The notes: generated by a model from the letters alone, not told the origin. Positions 8,894 to 18,040 are shown, counted from the stretch's first letter. The stretch: DNA of 64,000 nucleotides from Pedobacter panaciterrae (GCF_013204795.1 NZ_JABMKW010000020.1:930001-994000), one strand, 5' to 3'. Numbers and translations are program-made.

Positions 8894-9985
8894 ATGAATA
8901 ATAATAATTACGCCTTAATAATGGCTGGCGGCGTTGGAAGCCGTTTTTGGCCAGTGAGCAGAACAGAATATCCTAAACAGTTTATTGATTTTTTTGGTGT
9001 TGGAAAAACACTTATACAGAGTACTTACGATCGTTTTTTAAAGATTTGTCCTCCAGAAAATATATTTGTAGTAACTAACGAGATATATACTCATATCATA
9101 AAAGAGCAGCTACCTGATTTGAATGAGAATCAAATTCTGGCAGAACCTATAATGAGAAATACAGCTCCTTGTGTTTCTTATGGATCGATGAAAATTGCTC
9201 AGATTAACCCAGATGCAACTATCGTAGTAGCACCTTCTGACCATACCATTACCAATCAGGATGCTTTTATCGCGGCAATTGAGCAATCCTTAAAAGCGGC
9301 ATCTGAAAATGATTGTCTGATCACTTTAGGCATAAAACCCAGCAGACCTGATACAGGCTATGGTTATATACAATACACCGAGAGTTCATTAAAAACTGAT
9401 GAGCAAATCCACAAAGTAAAAATCTTTACTGAAAAGCCTAATTTAGATTTGGCCAAATCTTTTGTACAAAGCGGCGACTTCTTATGGAATGCCGGGATTT
9501 TTATATGGTCTGCAAAATCAATTAACAATGCTTTCTCTAAGCATTTACCTGATATGTACGAGATATTTCATCAGGGAAATGATTTATATAATACAGCTAG
9601 CGAAGTCGAATTTATTGGAAATGCATATTTACAGTGTACTAATATTTCTATTGACTTCGGGATTATGGAAAAGGCAGATAATGTTTATGTATTACCTGCT
9701 GATTTTGGCTGGTCGGATCTTGGAACCTGGGCCTCTATCTATGATATTGCTGAGCATGATTATGTTGGCAATGCGGTAATTCCTTCAGAAAAGGTAATGA
9801 TGTTTAACTCATCGAACTGCATGGTAAATGTACCAAAGAACAAATTGGTGATTTTGCAGGATTTACATGATTACATCGTTGTAGAATCAAACAATACACT
9901 ATTAATTTGCCCTAGATCATCTGAACAAAGCATAAAACAAATTGTTGCTGATGTAAAATCGAAATTCGGCACAAAATATATTTAA
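8894..9985 (+). CDS. manC: Mannose-1-phosphate guanylyltransferase
   Basis: This 363-residue nucleotidyltransferase makes GDP-mannose from mannose 1-phosphate and GTP for glycan synthesis. The N-terminal signature MAGGVGSRFWPVSRTEYPKQ (residues 10-29) contains the pyrophosphorylase GGxxxR...PK motif. VAPSDHTI and FTEKPNLDLA are also family-typical. There is no C-terminal phosphomannose isomerase domain, so it is the monofunctional short form. It lies downstream of kdsD in one operon and ends in a strong terminator. It may feed the polysaccharide cluster at the right end of the window. Confidence 0.93.
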   Translation: MNNNNYALIMAGGVGSRFWPVSRTEYPKQFIDFFGVGKTLIQSTYDRFLKICPPENIFVVTNEIYTHIIKEQLPDLNENQILAEPIMRNTAPCVSYGSMKIAQINPDATIVVAPSDHTITNQDAFIAAIEQSLKAASENDCLITLGIKPSRPDTGYGYIQYTESSLKTDEQIHKVKIFTEKPNLDLAKSFVQSGDFLWNAGIFIWSAKSINNAFSKHLPDMYEIFHQGNDLYNTASEVEFIGNAYLQCTNISIDFGIMEKADNVYVLPADFGWSDLGTWASIYDIAEHDYVGNAVIPSEKVMMFNSSNCMVNVPKNKLVILQDLHDYIVVESNNTLLICPRSSEQSIKQIVADVKSKFGTKYI

Positions 9986-10005
9986 CCCCATTTAATTATC
10001 TTTTA

Positions 10006-10043
10006 ACACATCCGGATCGGGCCAGACCTTAATCCGGATGTGT
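10006..10043 (+). terminator. Terminator after manC
   Basis: A perfect 12-bp stem, ACACATCCGGAT (10006-10017) with ATCCGGATGTGT (10032-10043), has a 14-base loop and is followed by CGTTTTATTT. It separates manC from the Hsp70-like gene. Confidence 0.75.
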
Positions 10044-10074
10044 CGTTTTATTTACGTCCAATTTTACTGTTGCA

Positions 10075-11343
10075 ATGTCTAAATTTTTATATGGAATTGA
10101 TTTCGGCACAACCAATTCAGCCCTATCAATTTTTGATGAAGAGAAAAAGGAAATCATAAAAACAATTATTGTTCCTTCAATACTCTATTTCCAAAGCGAG
10201 CAAAGTACTACAGAGCCCTTAAAATATGTGGTGGGCGACCAGGCTATAGCTCAATACATAAAGGATGGAATGAAAGGGAGATTCATGAAATCTATAAAAC
10301 GTATTCTTCCAAGAAGCAGTTTTATAGAAACCAGAATTCATAACAAAAAATTTAACGCCTCAGACCTTGTTACCCTGATATTAAAGGAATTAAAGGACAA
10401 AGCCGATGAGGTTATTGGTTATGATTGTAAAAAGGCCATTATCGGTCGCCCTGTCTTTTTTGACGATGACAATACCACAAAAGATGCACTTGCACAAAAA
10501 AGACTTAACAAAGCAGCAGAAAACGCCGGTTTTGAAGAAGTAAGATTCCAGTTTGAACCCATAGGTGCTGCTTTTGCATATGAAAAGACAATATCTAAAA
10601 AGGAAAAAGTACTTGTAGCGGATTTAGGTGGTGGAACAACTGATTTTACCTATCTGGAGCTTGACCCGGCGAAGGTTGGTAGTAAAGATAGAAGAAAGGA
10701 TATAATTGCAACTGGGGGTATTTATATTGGGGGCGACAGCTTTGATTCTGCATTTATGTGGGACAAAGGAACACCTCATTTTGGAAAACACACGCTATAC
10801 GAAGCTGCACCAGGAAAAATGCTTACAGTCCCGGTTTCTTTATTTGCGAATATATGCTCCTGGGAACAAATGAACTTTTTTAATGGAATTAAGATTAAAA
10901 ATGATCTTCAAAACTATTATCATTACTCTAAGCAGGATAGAAAATTCAAAAATCTGATTACACTTACCGACAATAATCTAGGATATTCTCTTTTTCAATC
11001 AGTTGAAAAAACAAAAGTGGAATTATCGTCACTTCCTGTTTCGCAGTTTCAGTATTCAAAAATGGATATTGAAATTAACGATGAAGTATCCATTGATCAG
11101 TATAATGGCATTATTCAAAAAGATGTTAAAAAGATAAGTGCTTACTTAGATGATTTTCTATTAAATCATCAGATCGCTGTAAATGATATCGATAGCCTTT
11201 TCCTTACTGGAGGTACATCTATGGTTGCTGCAATCAAGGACCTCTTTAAAACAAAATTCCCAAATACACCAGTGCATTCGGGAGATAATTTTATTAGTGT
11301 AGCTAAAGGACTTGCCTATAGCGGATATTTATTTGAGGAATGA
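10075..11343 (+). CDS. Hsp70-family ATPase, YegD-like
   Basis: This 422-residue actin/Hsp70-fold protein consists of the nucleotide-binding domain only. The phosphate-1 loop is YGIDFGTTNSALS (residues 6-18), the phosphate-2 loop is VADLGGGTTDFTYLEL, and the adenosine motif is FLTGGTSMVAAIKDLF. The peptide-binding beta-sandwich and lid of DnaK are missing, which fits the E. coli YegD group of about 450 residues whose clients are unknown. It is a single gene between two terminators, convergent with rlmB. It could equally be described as a DnaK-like putative chaperone. Confidence 0.85.
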   Translation: MSKFLYGIDFGTTNSALSIFDEEKKEIIKTIIVPSILYFQSEQSTTEPLKYVVGDQAIAQYIKDGMKGRFMKSIKRILPRSSFIETRIHNKKFNASDLVTLILKELKDKADEVIGYDCKKAIIGRPVFFDDDNTTKDALAQKRLNKAAENAGFEEVRFQFEPIGAAFAYEKTISKKEKVLVADLGGGTTDFTYLELDPAKVGSKDRRKDIIATGGIYIGGDSFDSAFMWDKGTPHFGKHTLYEAAPGKMLTVPVSLFANICSWEQMNFFNGIKIKNDLQNYYHYSKQDRKFKNLITLTDNNLGYSLFQSVEKTKVELSSLPVSQFQYSKMDIEINDEVSIDQYNGIIQKDVKKISAYLDDFLLNHQIAVNDIDSLFLTGGTSMVAAIKDLFKTKFPNTPVHSGDNFISVAKGLAYSGYLFEE

Positions 11344-11361
11344 TAAGTTAAACTTATCATT
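11339..11361. terminator. Palindrome at the convergent ends of the Hsp70-like gene and rlmB
   Basis: AATGATAAGTT (11339-11349) and AACTTATCATT (11351-11361) are an 11-bp palindrome overlapping the Hsp70-like gene stop codon. The centre must open to a larger loop. No G+C-rich stem is present, so it is only a weak terminator candidate for either strand. Confidence 0.45.
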
Positions 11362-11368
11362 CCAACTA

Positions 11369-12133
11369 TTACGAACGTTGTCTTATCGCTTCGTACAGGA
11401 TAATACCTGCAGAAACAGATACGTTTAATGAACTGATTTCGCCAAGCATTGGGATTTTAGCCAGGTGGTTGGCCATTCTCATAATTTCGTTCGAAATACC
11501 TTCATCCTCTGCTCCCATAACGATGGCTGTTGGGGCTGTATAATCCGGAGCGTATATTAAATCATTGGTCTTTTCAGTACAAGCAACAATCTGTAAACCG
11601 CATTCCTGTAAAAACAATGCCGTTTTTTGAAGATTTGGATGTCTGCATACCGGTATACTAAACAAAGCTCCTGCCGAAGTCTTAATGGCATCAGCGTTGA
11701 TCTGTGCAGAATTTTTAGTAGGCACAATTATAGCATGTACTCCTGCACAGGCAGCAGTTCTGGCTATTGCACCCATATTTCTTACATCCGTAATTCCATC
11801 AAGAATCAAAACTAAAGGTGTTTCTCCCTTTTCGTAAACTAATGGGATGATATCTTCAATTTTTTGAAAGGTAATGGATGAAATTACAGCAATTACTCCC
11901 TGATGATTCTTTTGGGTCATCCGGTTCAATTTCTCTACCGGAACATTATGCACCGGCGCATCAACCTCCTTTAACAGCTGTTTTAACTCCAAGATAATTT
12001 CGCCAGTTAAACTACGTTGTATGTAAATACTCTCTATATCTTTACCAGCCTTAATAGCCTCTATTACTGCACGTATACCAAATACGAACTCATTATTTTC
12101 TTTAGGTCTGGCAGACCTTCTTGAGTTTTCCAT
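11369..12133 (-). CDS. rlmB: 23S rRNA/tRNA 2'-O-ribose methyltransferase, RlmB/TrmH (SpoU) family
   Basis: This is a 254-residue SPOUT methyltransferase. An N-terminal substrate-binding domain begins NEFVFGIRAVIEAIKAGKDI. The trefoil-knot catalytic part follows, with LILDGITDVRNMGAIARTA (motif 1, carrying the N and R for catalysis), AIVMGAEDEGIS (motif 2) and SLNVSVSAGIILYE (motif 3). RlmB methylates G2251 of 23S rRNA in E. coli; the exact target here is inferred. The frame extends to a TTG at 12154, but the ATG at 12133 is preferred because a TAnnTTTG promoter element covers 12152-12159. Confidence 0.88.
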   Translation of the reverse strand: MENSRRSARPKENNEFVFGIRAVIEAIKAGKDIESIYIQRSLTGEIILELKQLLKEVDAPVHNVPVEKLNRMTQKNHQGVIAVISSITFQKIEDIIPLVYEKGETPLVLILDGITDVRNMGAIARTAACAGVHAIIVPTKNSAQINADAIKTSAGALFSIPVCRHPNLQKTALFLQECGLQIVACTEKTNDLIYAPDYTAPTAIVMGAEDEGISNEIMRMANHLAKIPMLGEISSLNVSVSAGIILYEAIRQRS

Positions 12134-12151
12134 TTCCTTTAAATTGAAGCG

Positions 12152-12159
12152 CAAAAATA
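12152..12159 (-). promoter_or_regulatory. -7 promoter element for rlmB
   Basis: On the minus strand this reads TATTTTTG, a match to TAnnTTTG 18 bp before the rlmB ATG at 12133. It overlaps the upstream TTG alternative start and so argues against it. Confidence 0.5.
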
Positions 12160-12326
12160 GCTCAAAAATTGCGATTAATTTAACCTAATTTTTAAGTGCG
12201 AGTGTTTTGCTTATCAACATCTTGCTGTTAGGAAATTGTTCGAATTCACGAAAGTCATGTTAAGACGAATGAATTTAAGTTGTGGGAATGTTCATAAAGA
12301 TTTTAAGAAGAGACCTAATTTTTGTC

Positions 12327-12334
12327 TATTTTTG
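12327..12334 (+). promoter_or_regulatory. -7 promoter element for dnaB
   Basis: TATTTTTG is a perfect TAnnTTTG match ending only 5 bp before the dnaB ATG at 12340. If it is used, the transcript would start at or next to the start codon and be close to leaderless. No convincing upstream TTG box is visible. Confidence 0.45.
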
Positions 12335-12339
12335 TATTC

Positions 12340-13914
12340 ATGAGCAGCGATAACGGAACACAAGGACAAGACAAGGCAAACTTTACAGCGCGGAAAAATA
12401 GATTAAGTAATTCTATGACCACGATGGGAAAGATCCCGCCTCAGGCAATTGACCTTGAAGAAGCTGTCCTTGGTGCATTAATGCTCGAAAAAGATGCCCT
12501 ATCTACCGTAATTGACATTCTAAAACCCGAAGTATTTTATCATGAAGGGCATAAAAAAATCTTTGAAGCAATTCAGGGGCTTTTTCAGAAATCCAAACCA
12601 GTAGATATTTTAACCGTTACCTCTGAATTGAGAACGCTCGGACAATTAGAAATGATTGGGGGCGCTTATTATATCACTAACCTGACAAATAGAGTAGCTT
12701 CAGCAGCGAACATAGAATTCCATGCCCGTATCATTTCCCAAAAATATATTCAGCGGGAATTGATCAGGATCTCTTCAGAGATTATTCAGAATGCGTACGA
12801 GGACACCACAGATATATTCGATTTGCTGGATCATGCAGAAAAGAACTTATTTGATATTGCTCAGAACAATTTAAGAAGAGATACACAAAAGATGGATGAG
12901 ATTGTAAAACAATCTTTAGCCACCTTAGAAGCGCTTCGTGGTAAAAGCGATGGGTTAACAGGTGTTCCATCCGGCTTTACTGATCTTGATCGTATTACAG
13001 GTGGATGGCAACCTTCAGATTTAGTAATCATTGCAGCTCGTCCGGCGATGGGTAAAACAGCATTCGTTCTAACCTGTGCACGTAATGCAGCTGTAGAATT
13101 TAAAAGACCCGTTGTAGTGTTCTCATTAGAGATGTCGTCTGTTCAATTGGTAAATCGTTTGATTTCAGGAGAAACCGAGATTGAGCAGGAAAAAATCAGA
13201 AAAGGAAATCTGGCAGAATGGGAATGGCAACAGCTACATAGTAAAATAGGAACCTTAACAGAGGCTCCACTATTAATAGACGATACCCCTGCCCTTAACA
13301 TCTTTGAATTCAGAGCAAAATGCAGAAGGCTTAAATCTCAATATGACCTGCAATTAATCATCATCGATTATTTGCAGTTGATGCATGGTAAGGGAGAAGG
13401 ACAAAGCGGCGGTGGTAACAGGGAGCAGGAAATTGGTAGTATATCAAGAGCGCTTAAATCTGTTGCCAAAGAACTAAATGTACCTGTACTTGCACTATCG
13501 CAGTTAAGTCGTGCCGTAGAGAGCAGACCTGGTGTTAACGGAAAACGACCAATGCTATCGGATTTACGTGAATCTGGATCTATCGAGCAGGATGCGGATA
13601 TGGTACTATTCTTATACAGACCAGAATATTATGGTATTACCGAAGATGAGCAGGGACGCTCCCAAGCTGGTATTGGTGAGGTAATTATTGCAAAACACCG
13701 TAACGGTGAAACCGGAATTGTACCGCTACGCTTTATTGGTAAGTATGTGAAATTTGCGGATTTGGAAGAAAGCTTCTCTGCACCTACTTCATTCTCTATG
13801 GACAGTCCTGGTGCAGGTATGCATCCTTCGCAAGATTTTGACAGACCCACCGGAAATGTAATCATTAAACCATCGCGCATGGATGACATGCATGATGAAG
13901 ATGCTCCGTTCTAA
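12340..13914 (+). CDS. dnaB: Replicative DNA helicase DnaB
   Basis: This is a 524-residue hexameric replication-fork helicase. Its N-terminal primase-interacting domain begins PPQAIDLEEAVLGALMLEKDAL. The RecA-like core has Walker A RPAMGKT (about residues 234-240), Walker B LIIIDYLQLM, and the arginine-finger/H4 region LSQLSRAVESRPG with SDLRESGSIEQDADMVLFLYR. A disordered, Asp/Pro-rich tail ends the protein. The frame opens with TTG at 12322, but the ATG at 12340 (MSSDNGTQ) is the better start. No intein is present in the usual insertion sites. Confidence 0.96.
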   Translation: MSSDNGTQGQDKANFTARKNRLSNSMTTMGKIPPQAIDLEEAVLGALMLEKDALSTVIDILKPEVFYHEGHKKIFEAIQGLFQKSKPVDILTVTSELRTLGQLEMIGGAYYITNLTNRVASAANIEFHARIISQKYIQRELIRISSEIIQNAYEDTTDIFDLLDHAEKNLFDIAQNNLRRDTQKMDEIVKQSLATLEALRGKSDGLTGVPSGFTDLDRITGGWQPSDLVIIAARPAMGKTAFVLTCARNAAVEFKRPVVVFSLEMSSVQLVNRLISGETEIEQEKIRKGNLAEWEWQQLHSKIGTLTEAPLLIDDTPALNIFEFRAKCRRLKSQYDLQLIIIDYLQLMHGKGEGQSGGGNREQEIGSISRALKSVAKELNVPVLALSQLSRAVESRPGVNGKRPMLSDLRESGSIEQDADMVLFLYRPEYYGITEDEQGRSQAGIGEVIIAKHRNGETGIVPLRFIGKYVKFADLEESFSAPTSFSMDSPGAGMHPSQDFDRPTGNVIIKPSRMDDMHDEDAPF

Positions 13915-13927
13915 TCAGCCAATGGAG

Positions 13928-15130
13928 CTATAAAAAGTAGCCTAACAATATACCACCCAAAACAATAAAAGGCGGGCTTATTTTAGTGAAATTCAGAATA
14001 AGAAATGTTACTATTAAAACCGTTATTGCTGTAAAGTCCATACCAATTGGCTTTACAAGGAGAATAAATGCAGCAATAATAAAACCCACGCTTACAGCAT
14101 TTATCCCGGATAACGAATATTTAATACGTGCTATCTTTTTAAGATCTTCCCAAAAGGGAACAATAAATAACACCAAAATCAATCCAGGCAAATTGATACC
14201 TAAAACGGCTACTATCCCTCCCGTTATCTGGCCAGTTACTCCATAACCAAAGTTTCTCATACTTAGTGCGCCAACATAGCTTGTAAATGAGAATGTAGGA
14301 CCCGGTAAGGCTTGTTGCAATGCAAAGCCAGATAGAAACCCTGAAGAATGAAGGTAATGCTTCATTTGCACAAATTCAGTAAACATAAGTGGGACCAGCA
14401 CTTGTCCACCACCAAAAATAAAGATACCATTGCGGTAAAAGTTCTCGAACAACCTGATAGGCAAGCTAAAAGGCGAAGTACGGTTAATAATGGCCCCTAA
14501 TAAGGCCAGAAATAATAATACCCCTACAAAATAGATCAGTTTTTTGGGATTTATATTTGAGAATAGCTTTACTCGAATCTCACTTTCCTCTTTTGGAGCA
14601 TCTAAAGCAGATGAAATCATACCTCCTATTAAAATTGCAATAGGAAATACATAGGCATTCCTCAATACAAGGGTAGAAATTATAGCTGAAATAGCCAGAA
14701 ATACAGACAACTGCGAAACCAGCACCCTTCTTGAAAGATTATATGCCCCAAAAGCAACAATACCCAAAGCTATCGGTTGTATATATTCCAATATCTCTAC
14801 AAACTTTTCTTTGTGATCAACCTTTGCATAGCTAATGGCTGCAAAAGTCATAACAGCAGCAGAGGGAAAAATCCAGATTAAAAATGTTATTAAAGAAAGT
14901 TTTAACCCTCCTACTTTATATGCAATGCCAACAAGCGTTTGAGTTGATGCGGGTCCTGGCAATACCTGCGCCAAGGCATTCAGCTCCAGCAATTCTTCTT
15001 CTGTGATGTATTTGGCATCCTTTACAAAATACTTAAGCAATAAAGCCAGATGCGCTTGCGCACCCCCAAAAGCAGTAAACGTGAACAGCATCACATTTCT
15101 GATAAACAAAAGTTGCTTCTTACTGCTCAA
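13928..15130 (-). CDS. chrA: Chromate transporter, ChrA (CHR) family
   Basis: This 400-residue multi-pass membrane protein has the duplicated CHR domain. The first half carries FTFTAFGGAQAHLALL and ALAQVLPGPASTQTLVG. The second half carries IFIFGGGQVLVPLM and LQQALPGPTFSFTSYVGAL. These FGG/PGP motifs define the family, which exports chromate or related oxyanions; the true substrate here is unknown. The start is TTG at 15130, which gives a normal family N-terminus (MSSKKQLLFIRNV); the ATG at 15091 would cut into the first membrane segment. It begins 11 bp after the stop of the TPR gene, suggesting one operon. Confidence 0.88.
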   Translation of the reverse strand: MSSKKQLLFIRNVMLFTFTAFGGAQAHLALLLKYFVKDAKYITEEELLELNALAQVLPGPASTQTLVGIAYKVGGLKLSLITFLIWIFPSAAVMTFAAISYAKVDHKEKFVEILEYIQPIALGIVAFGAYNLSRRVLVSQLSVFLAISAIISTLVLRNAYVFPIAILIGGMISSALDAPKEESEIRVKLFSNINPKKLIYFVGVLLFLALLGAIINRTSPFSLPIRLFENFYRNGIFIFGGGQVLVPLMFTEFVQMKHYLHSSGFLSGFALQQALPGPTFSFTSYVGALSMRNFGYGVTGQITGGIVAVLGINLPGLILVLFIVPFWEDLKKIARIKYSLSGINAVSVGFIIAAFILLVKPIGMDFTAITVLIVTFLILNFTKISPPFIVLGGILLGYFL

Positions 15131-15141
15131 TCTGTTAGTAA

Positions 15142-15477
15142 TTAATCATCTTCATAATCTAAACCTGCTGCAGAATTATACGCGCCTTGTAACTCAGAAA
15201 AAGCATGCATATCCCTTTTATTTTTGGCTGCAAGCATACCTTTTTGATATATTTTTATTCCCTCTTCAGTTTTCCCCGTTTTTTCATACAACTTTCCAAG
15301 ATGATAATAAGTCCCAACATAATCAGGATGCTCAGCAACTAGTTTCAGATAGTATTCAAATGCTTTTTCAAAGTCATTTGCTGAATTATATTCTGTTGCA
15401 AGGGCATACAAAACGAAAGGATCATTAGGTTCGCTCTCTAAAAAGTTTAATAGTTTGGTTAATCGGGTACTTTGCAT
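15142..15477 (-). CDS. Small TPR-repeat protein
   Basis: This 111-residue soluble protein consists of about two and a half tetratricopeptide repeats (DPFVLYALATEYNSANDFEKA, YVGTYYHLGKLYEKTGKTEEG). There is no signal peptide. TPRs mediate protein-protein contacts; the partner is unknown. It lies immediately upstream of chrA on the same strand and is divergent from etfB. Confidence 0.8.
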   Translation of the reverse strand: MQSTRLTKLLNFLESEPNDPFVLYALATEYNSANDFEKAFEYYLKLVAEHPDYVGTYYHLGKLYEKTGKTEEGIKIYQKGMLAAKNKRDMHAFSELQGAYNSAAGLDYEDD

Positions 15478-15499
15478 TTTTAATCCCTGCTTTTTTAAT

Positions 15500-15507
15500 T
15501 AGATTTG
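15500..15507 (+). promoter_or_regulatory. -7 promoter element for the etfBA operon
   Basis: TAGATTTG matches TAnnTTTG, 56 bp before the etfB start in the divergent region with the TPR gene. Confidence 0.5.
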
Positions 15508-15563
15508 CAAAAAGACAATTTAAGCTAAAACAGCTTCATTACCTTTAAAACAAATTTATACAT

Positions 15564-16301
15564 ATGAAAATATTAGTTTGTATCAGTAATGTGCCCGACA
15601 CAACAACAAAAATAACTTTTACTAACGATAATACACAATTCAATACCGCAGGTGTACAATTTATTGTTAACCCTTATGATGAGATTGCCTTATCAAGAGC
15701 TATTGAACTTTGTGAGAGTGGTAAAGGAACGGTAACCGTAATAAATGTTGGAGAAAGCCAGACAGAACCGACCATAAGAAAAGCACTTGCTATTGGCGCT
15801 GATGACGCAGTCAGAATTAACGCTACTCCGAGAGACGCTTATTTTACAGCTTATCAGATAGCAGAATACGCTAAAACTACTGAATTTGATATGATCCTTT
15901 GCGGTCGCGAATCTATAGACTATAATGGGTCTCAGGTTGCTGCAATGATTGGCGAATTCCTTGACATCCCGTCTATCTCTATCATTAAAAAATTAGATTA
16001 CGATGGAACAACAGCAACAATTGACCGCGAAATTGAAGGTGGTAAAGAAGTTGTTTCTGTAACTGGCAGGTTTATTGCAAGTTGTGCAGAAGGAACTGCA
16101 GAACCTAAAATACCTAACATGAGAGGAATTATGTCTGCTAGAACTAAACCTCTTGTAGTTGTTGAAGCTAAAGAAATTGAGCAGGTTGCTAAAGTGCAGC
16201 AATTTGAAACCCCTCCTCCACGTGGTGCAGTTAAGCTGGTTCCTGCTGAAGAGACCGCTAAATTAATCGACTTATTACATCAGGAGGCTAAAGTTATCTA
16301 A
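15564..16301 (+). CDS. etfB: Electron transfer flavoprotein beta subunit
   Basis: This 245-residue EtfB/FixA-family protein has the usual length. It forms the AMP- and FAD-binding electron carrier with EtfA, taking electrons from acyl-CoA and other dehydrogenases. Signatures are MKILVCISNVPDTTTKI at the N-terminus, IVNPYDEIALSRAIEL, and the ETF-beta motif around DMILCGRESIDYNGSQVAAMIGEFL with a C-terminal arm including PNMRGIMSARTKPL. It is followed after 45 bp by etfA in the usual gene order. Confidence 0.95.
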   Translation: MKILVCISNVPDTTTKITFTNDNTQFNTAGVQFIVNPYDEIALSRAIELCESGKGTVTVINVGESQTEPTIRKALAIGADDAVRINATPRDAYFTAYQIAEYAKTTEFDMILCGRESIDYNGSQVAAMIGEFLDIPSISIIKKLDYDGTTATIDREIEGGKEVVSVTGRFIASCAEGTAEPKIPNMRGIMSARTKPLVVVEAKEIEQVAKVQQFETPPPRGAVKLVPAEETAKLIDLLHQEAKVI

Positions 16302-16346
16302 CTGAAGTTCTATTTCAGAGTTTAAAAATTATTTAATAAAGATCGT

Positions 16347-17318
16347 ATGTCAGTTTTAGTATATGTAGAACAAGTAGATGGCAAATTTAAGAAATCTGTT
16401 TTCGAGGCAGTATCTTATGCAAAAGCCATTGCAGATAAACAAGGTGGCGGTTTAACCGCTATATCTATTGGTAATGTTGATGAAAGTGAACTTAAAGCAT
16501 TAGGTAAATACGGAGCTTCTAAAGTTTTAAATGTTTCTAATGATCAGCTCAAGAATTTCGTAAATCAGGCATATGCCTCAATTATTGCTGAAGCAGCAAA
16601 AAAAGAAAATGCAGACGTAGTTGTGTTGTCAAACTCTTTCTCAGGAAAAGGCCTGGCTCCTCGTGTGGCTGTTAAACTTAAAGCCGGATTAGTAGATGGG
16701 GCTGTAGAACTACCTCAATTAGACGGTGGTAAGTTTCTTGTAAAAAAGACTGCTTTCTCAGGTAAAGCTTTTGCAATTACAGAATTAACTTCAGCGGTTA
16801 AAATTATAGCTTTAAATCCAAATGCGTTTGGCGTTAAAGAATCAGCAGTTGATGCAGCCGTTGAGGCATTTAATCCGGAAGTTAAAGCAACTGATCTTAC
16901 TGCTATCGTTAAAGAAATAGTAAGAGCAACCAATAAGGTTTCCTTACCTGATGCAGAACTTGTTGTATCGGCGGGAAGAGGGTTAAAAGGTCCTGAAAAC
17001 TGGGGTATGATTGAAGAACTAGCTGATCTTCTTGGTGCAGCAACTGCTTGTTCTAAACCGGTTTCTGATGCTGACTGGAGACCTCACTCTGAACACGTTG
17101 GTCAGACAGGTATCGCCATCAGTCCGAACTTATATATTGCAATAGGTATTTCAGGTGCAATACAGCATTTGGCCGGTGTTAGTTCATCTAAAGTTATTGT
17201 TGTAATTAACAAAGACCCTGAGGCACCTTTCTTTAAAGTAGCCGACTACGGAATTGTTGGCGACGCATTTGAAGTTGTCCCAAAATTAATAGAAGCATTA
17301 AAAGCACATAAAGGTTAA
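16347..17318 (+). CDS. etfA: Electron transfer flavoprotein alpha subunit
   Basis: This is the 323-residue EtfA/FixB subunit. The N-terminal half folds like EtfB (SVLVYVEQVDGKFKKSVFEA). The C-terminal FAD domain carries VVSAGRGLKGPENWGMIEEL, VGQTGIAISPNLYIAIGISG and the closing DYGIVGDAFEVVPKLIEAL. It forms the heterodimer with the preceding etfB product. No EtfD/ETF-QO gene is adjacent. A hairpin between etfA and the DUF151 gene may reduce transcription into the next gene. Confidence 0.96.
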   Translation: MSVLVYVEQVDGKFKKSVFEAVSYAKAIADKQGGGLTAISIGNVDESELKALGKYGASKVLNVSNDQLKNFVNQAYASIIAEAAKKENADVVVLSNSFSGKGLAPRVAVKLKAGLVDGAVELPQLDGGKFLVKKTAFSGKAFAITELTSAVKIIALNPNAFGVKESAVDAAVEAFNPEVKATDLTAIVKEIVRATNKVSLPDAELVVSAGRGLKGPENWGMIEELADLLGAATACSKPVSDADWRPHSEHVGQTGIAISPNLYIAIGISGAIQHLAGVSSSKVIVVINKDPEAPFFKVADYGIVGDAFEVVPKLIEALKAHKG

Positions 17319-17321
17319 TTA

Positions 17322-17358
17322 AATATCCGGCAAGGGCAATCTGCATTTGCCGGATATT
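17322..17358 (+). terminator. Hairpin between etfA and the bifunctional nuclease gene
   Basis: AATATCCGGCAA (17322-17333) pairs perfectly with TTGCCGGATATT (17347-17358) around a 13-base loop, followed by ATTTAATATG. The U-tract is short and the next ATG is only 8 bp away, so it could be a leaky terminator or could hide the ribosome site of the next gene. Confidence 0.55.
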
Positions 17359-17365
17359 ATTTAAT

Positions 17366-17980
17366 ATGAAAAAAGTAAAACTCGATATTGTTGGTTTATC
17401 CTATAGCCAAACCCAATCAGGAGCATATGCCCTGGTTCTTGGCGAAGTAAACGGAAGAAGACGTTTGCCTATAATTATTGGCGCCTTTGAGGCACAGGCT
17501 ATTGCCATAGAAATTGAAAAAATGACGCCAAGCAGGCCATTAACTCATGACCTGTTCAAAACATTTGCCCAAACTTATAACATTGAAATACAGGAAGTTT
17601 TGATTTATAACTTGGTAGAAGGTGTCTTTTTTGCAAAATTGATCTGTACCGATGGTGAAACCACTCATGAAATAGATGCCCGGACTTCAGACGCGATAGC
17701 TTTGGCTGTTCGTTTTAATGCCGCTATCTATACCTATGAATTCATTTTATCTTCAGCAGGAATTGTAATTGAGGGAAATGATTTCCTATTTCTTGAAAAT
17801 ATAGATAGCATTCCAAAAGAACAGGGCTCAGAAGATATCAGCACTTCAATTCCAGGCACTAACTACAAAGCTTTGAGTATGGAAGAACTCCAGCAAAAAC
17901 TTCAGGATGCGATTACTGAAGAAGCTTATGAGAAGGCTGCCAGAATTCGTGATGAAATAAATAAAAGAAATTCAGCTTAA
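17366..17980 (+). CDS. Bifunctional nuclease (DUF151) domain protein with UVR motif
   Basis: This is a 204-residue protein. Residues 1-140 are a DUF151/BFN domain (VNGRRRLPIIIGAFEAQAIA, DLFKTFAQTYNIEIQEVLI, EIDARTSDAIALAVRFNAAIY). A C-terminal UvrB/UvrC-type helical hairpin follows (MEELQQKLQDAITEEAYEKA). Related plant BFN proteins show DNase and RNase activity; bacterial function is poorly defined. In Bacteroidota it commonly follows etfBA, as here. A hairpin precedes the ATG. Confidence 0.85.
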   Translation: MKKVKLDIVGLSYSQTQSGAYALVLGEVNGRRRLPIIIGAFEAQAIAIEIEKMTPSRPLTHDLFKTFAQTYNIEIQEVLIYNLVEGVFFAKLICTDGETTHEIDARTSDAIALAVRFNAAIYTYEFILSSAGIVIEGNDFLFLENIDSIPKEQGSEDISTSIPGTNYKALSMEELQQKLQDAITEEAYEKAARIRDEINKRNSA

Positions 17981-18040
17981 CAATTTTAAAATAGTTCTAT
18001 ATTCAGCCATTACTTTAAAAAACCAACTAAACTATTATTT

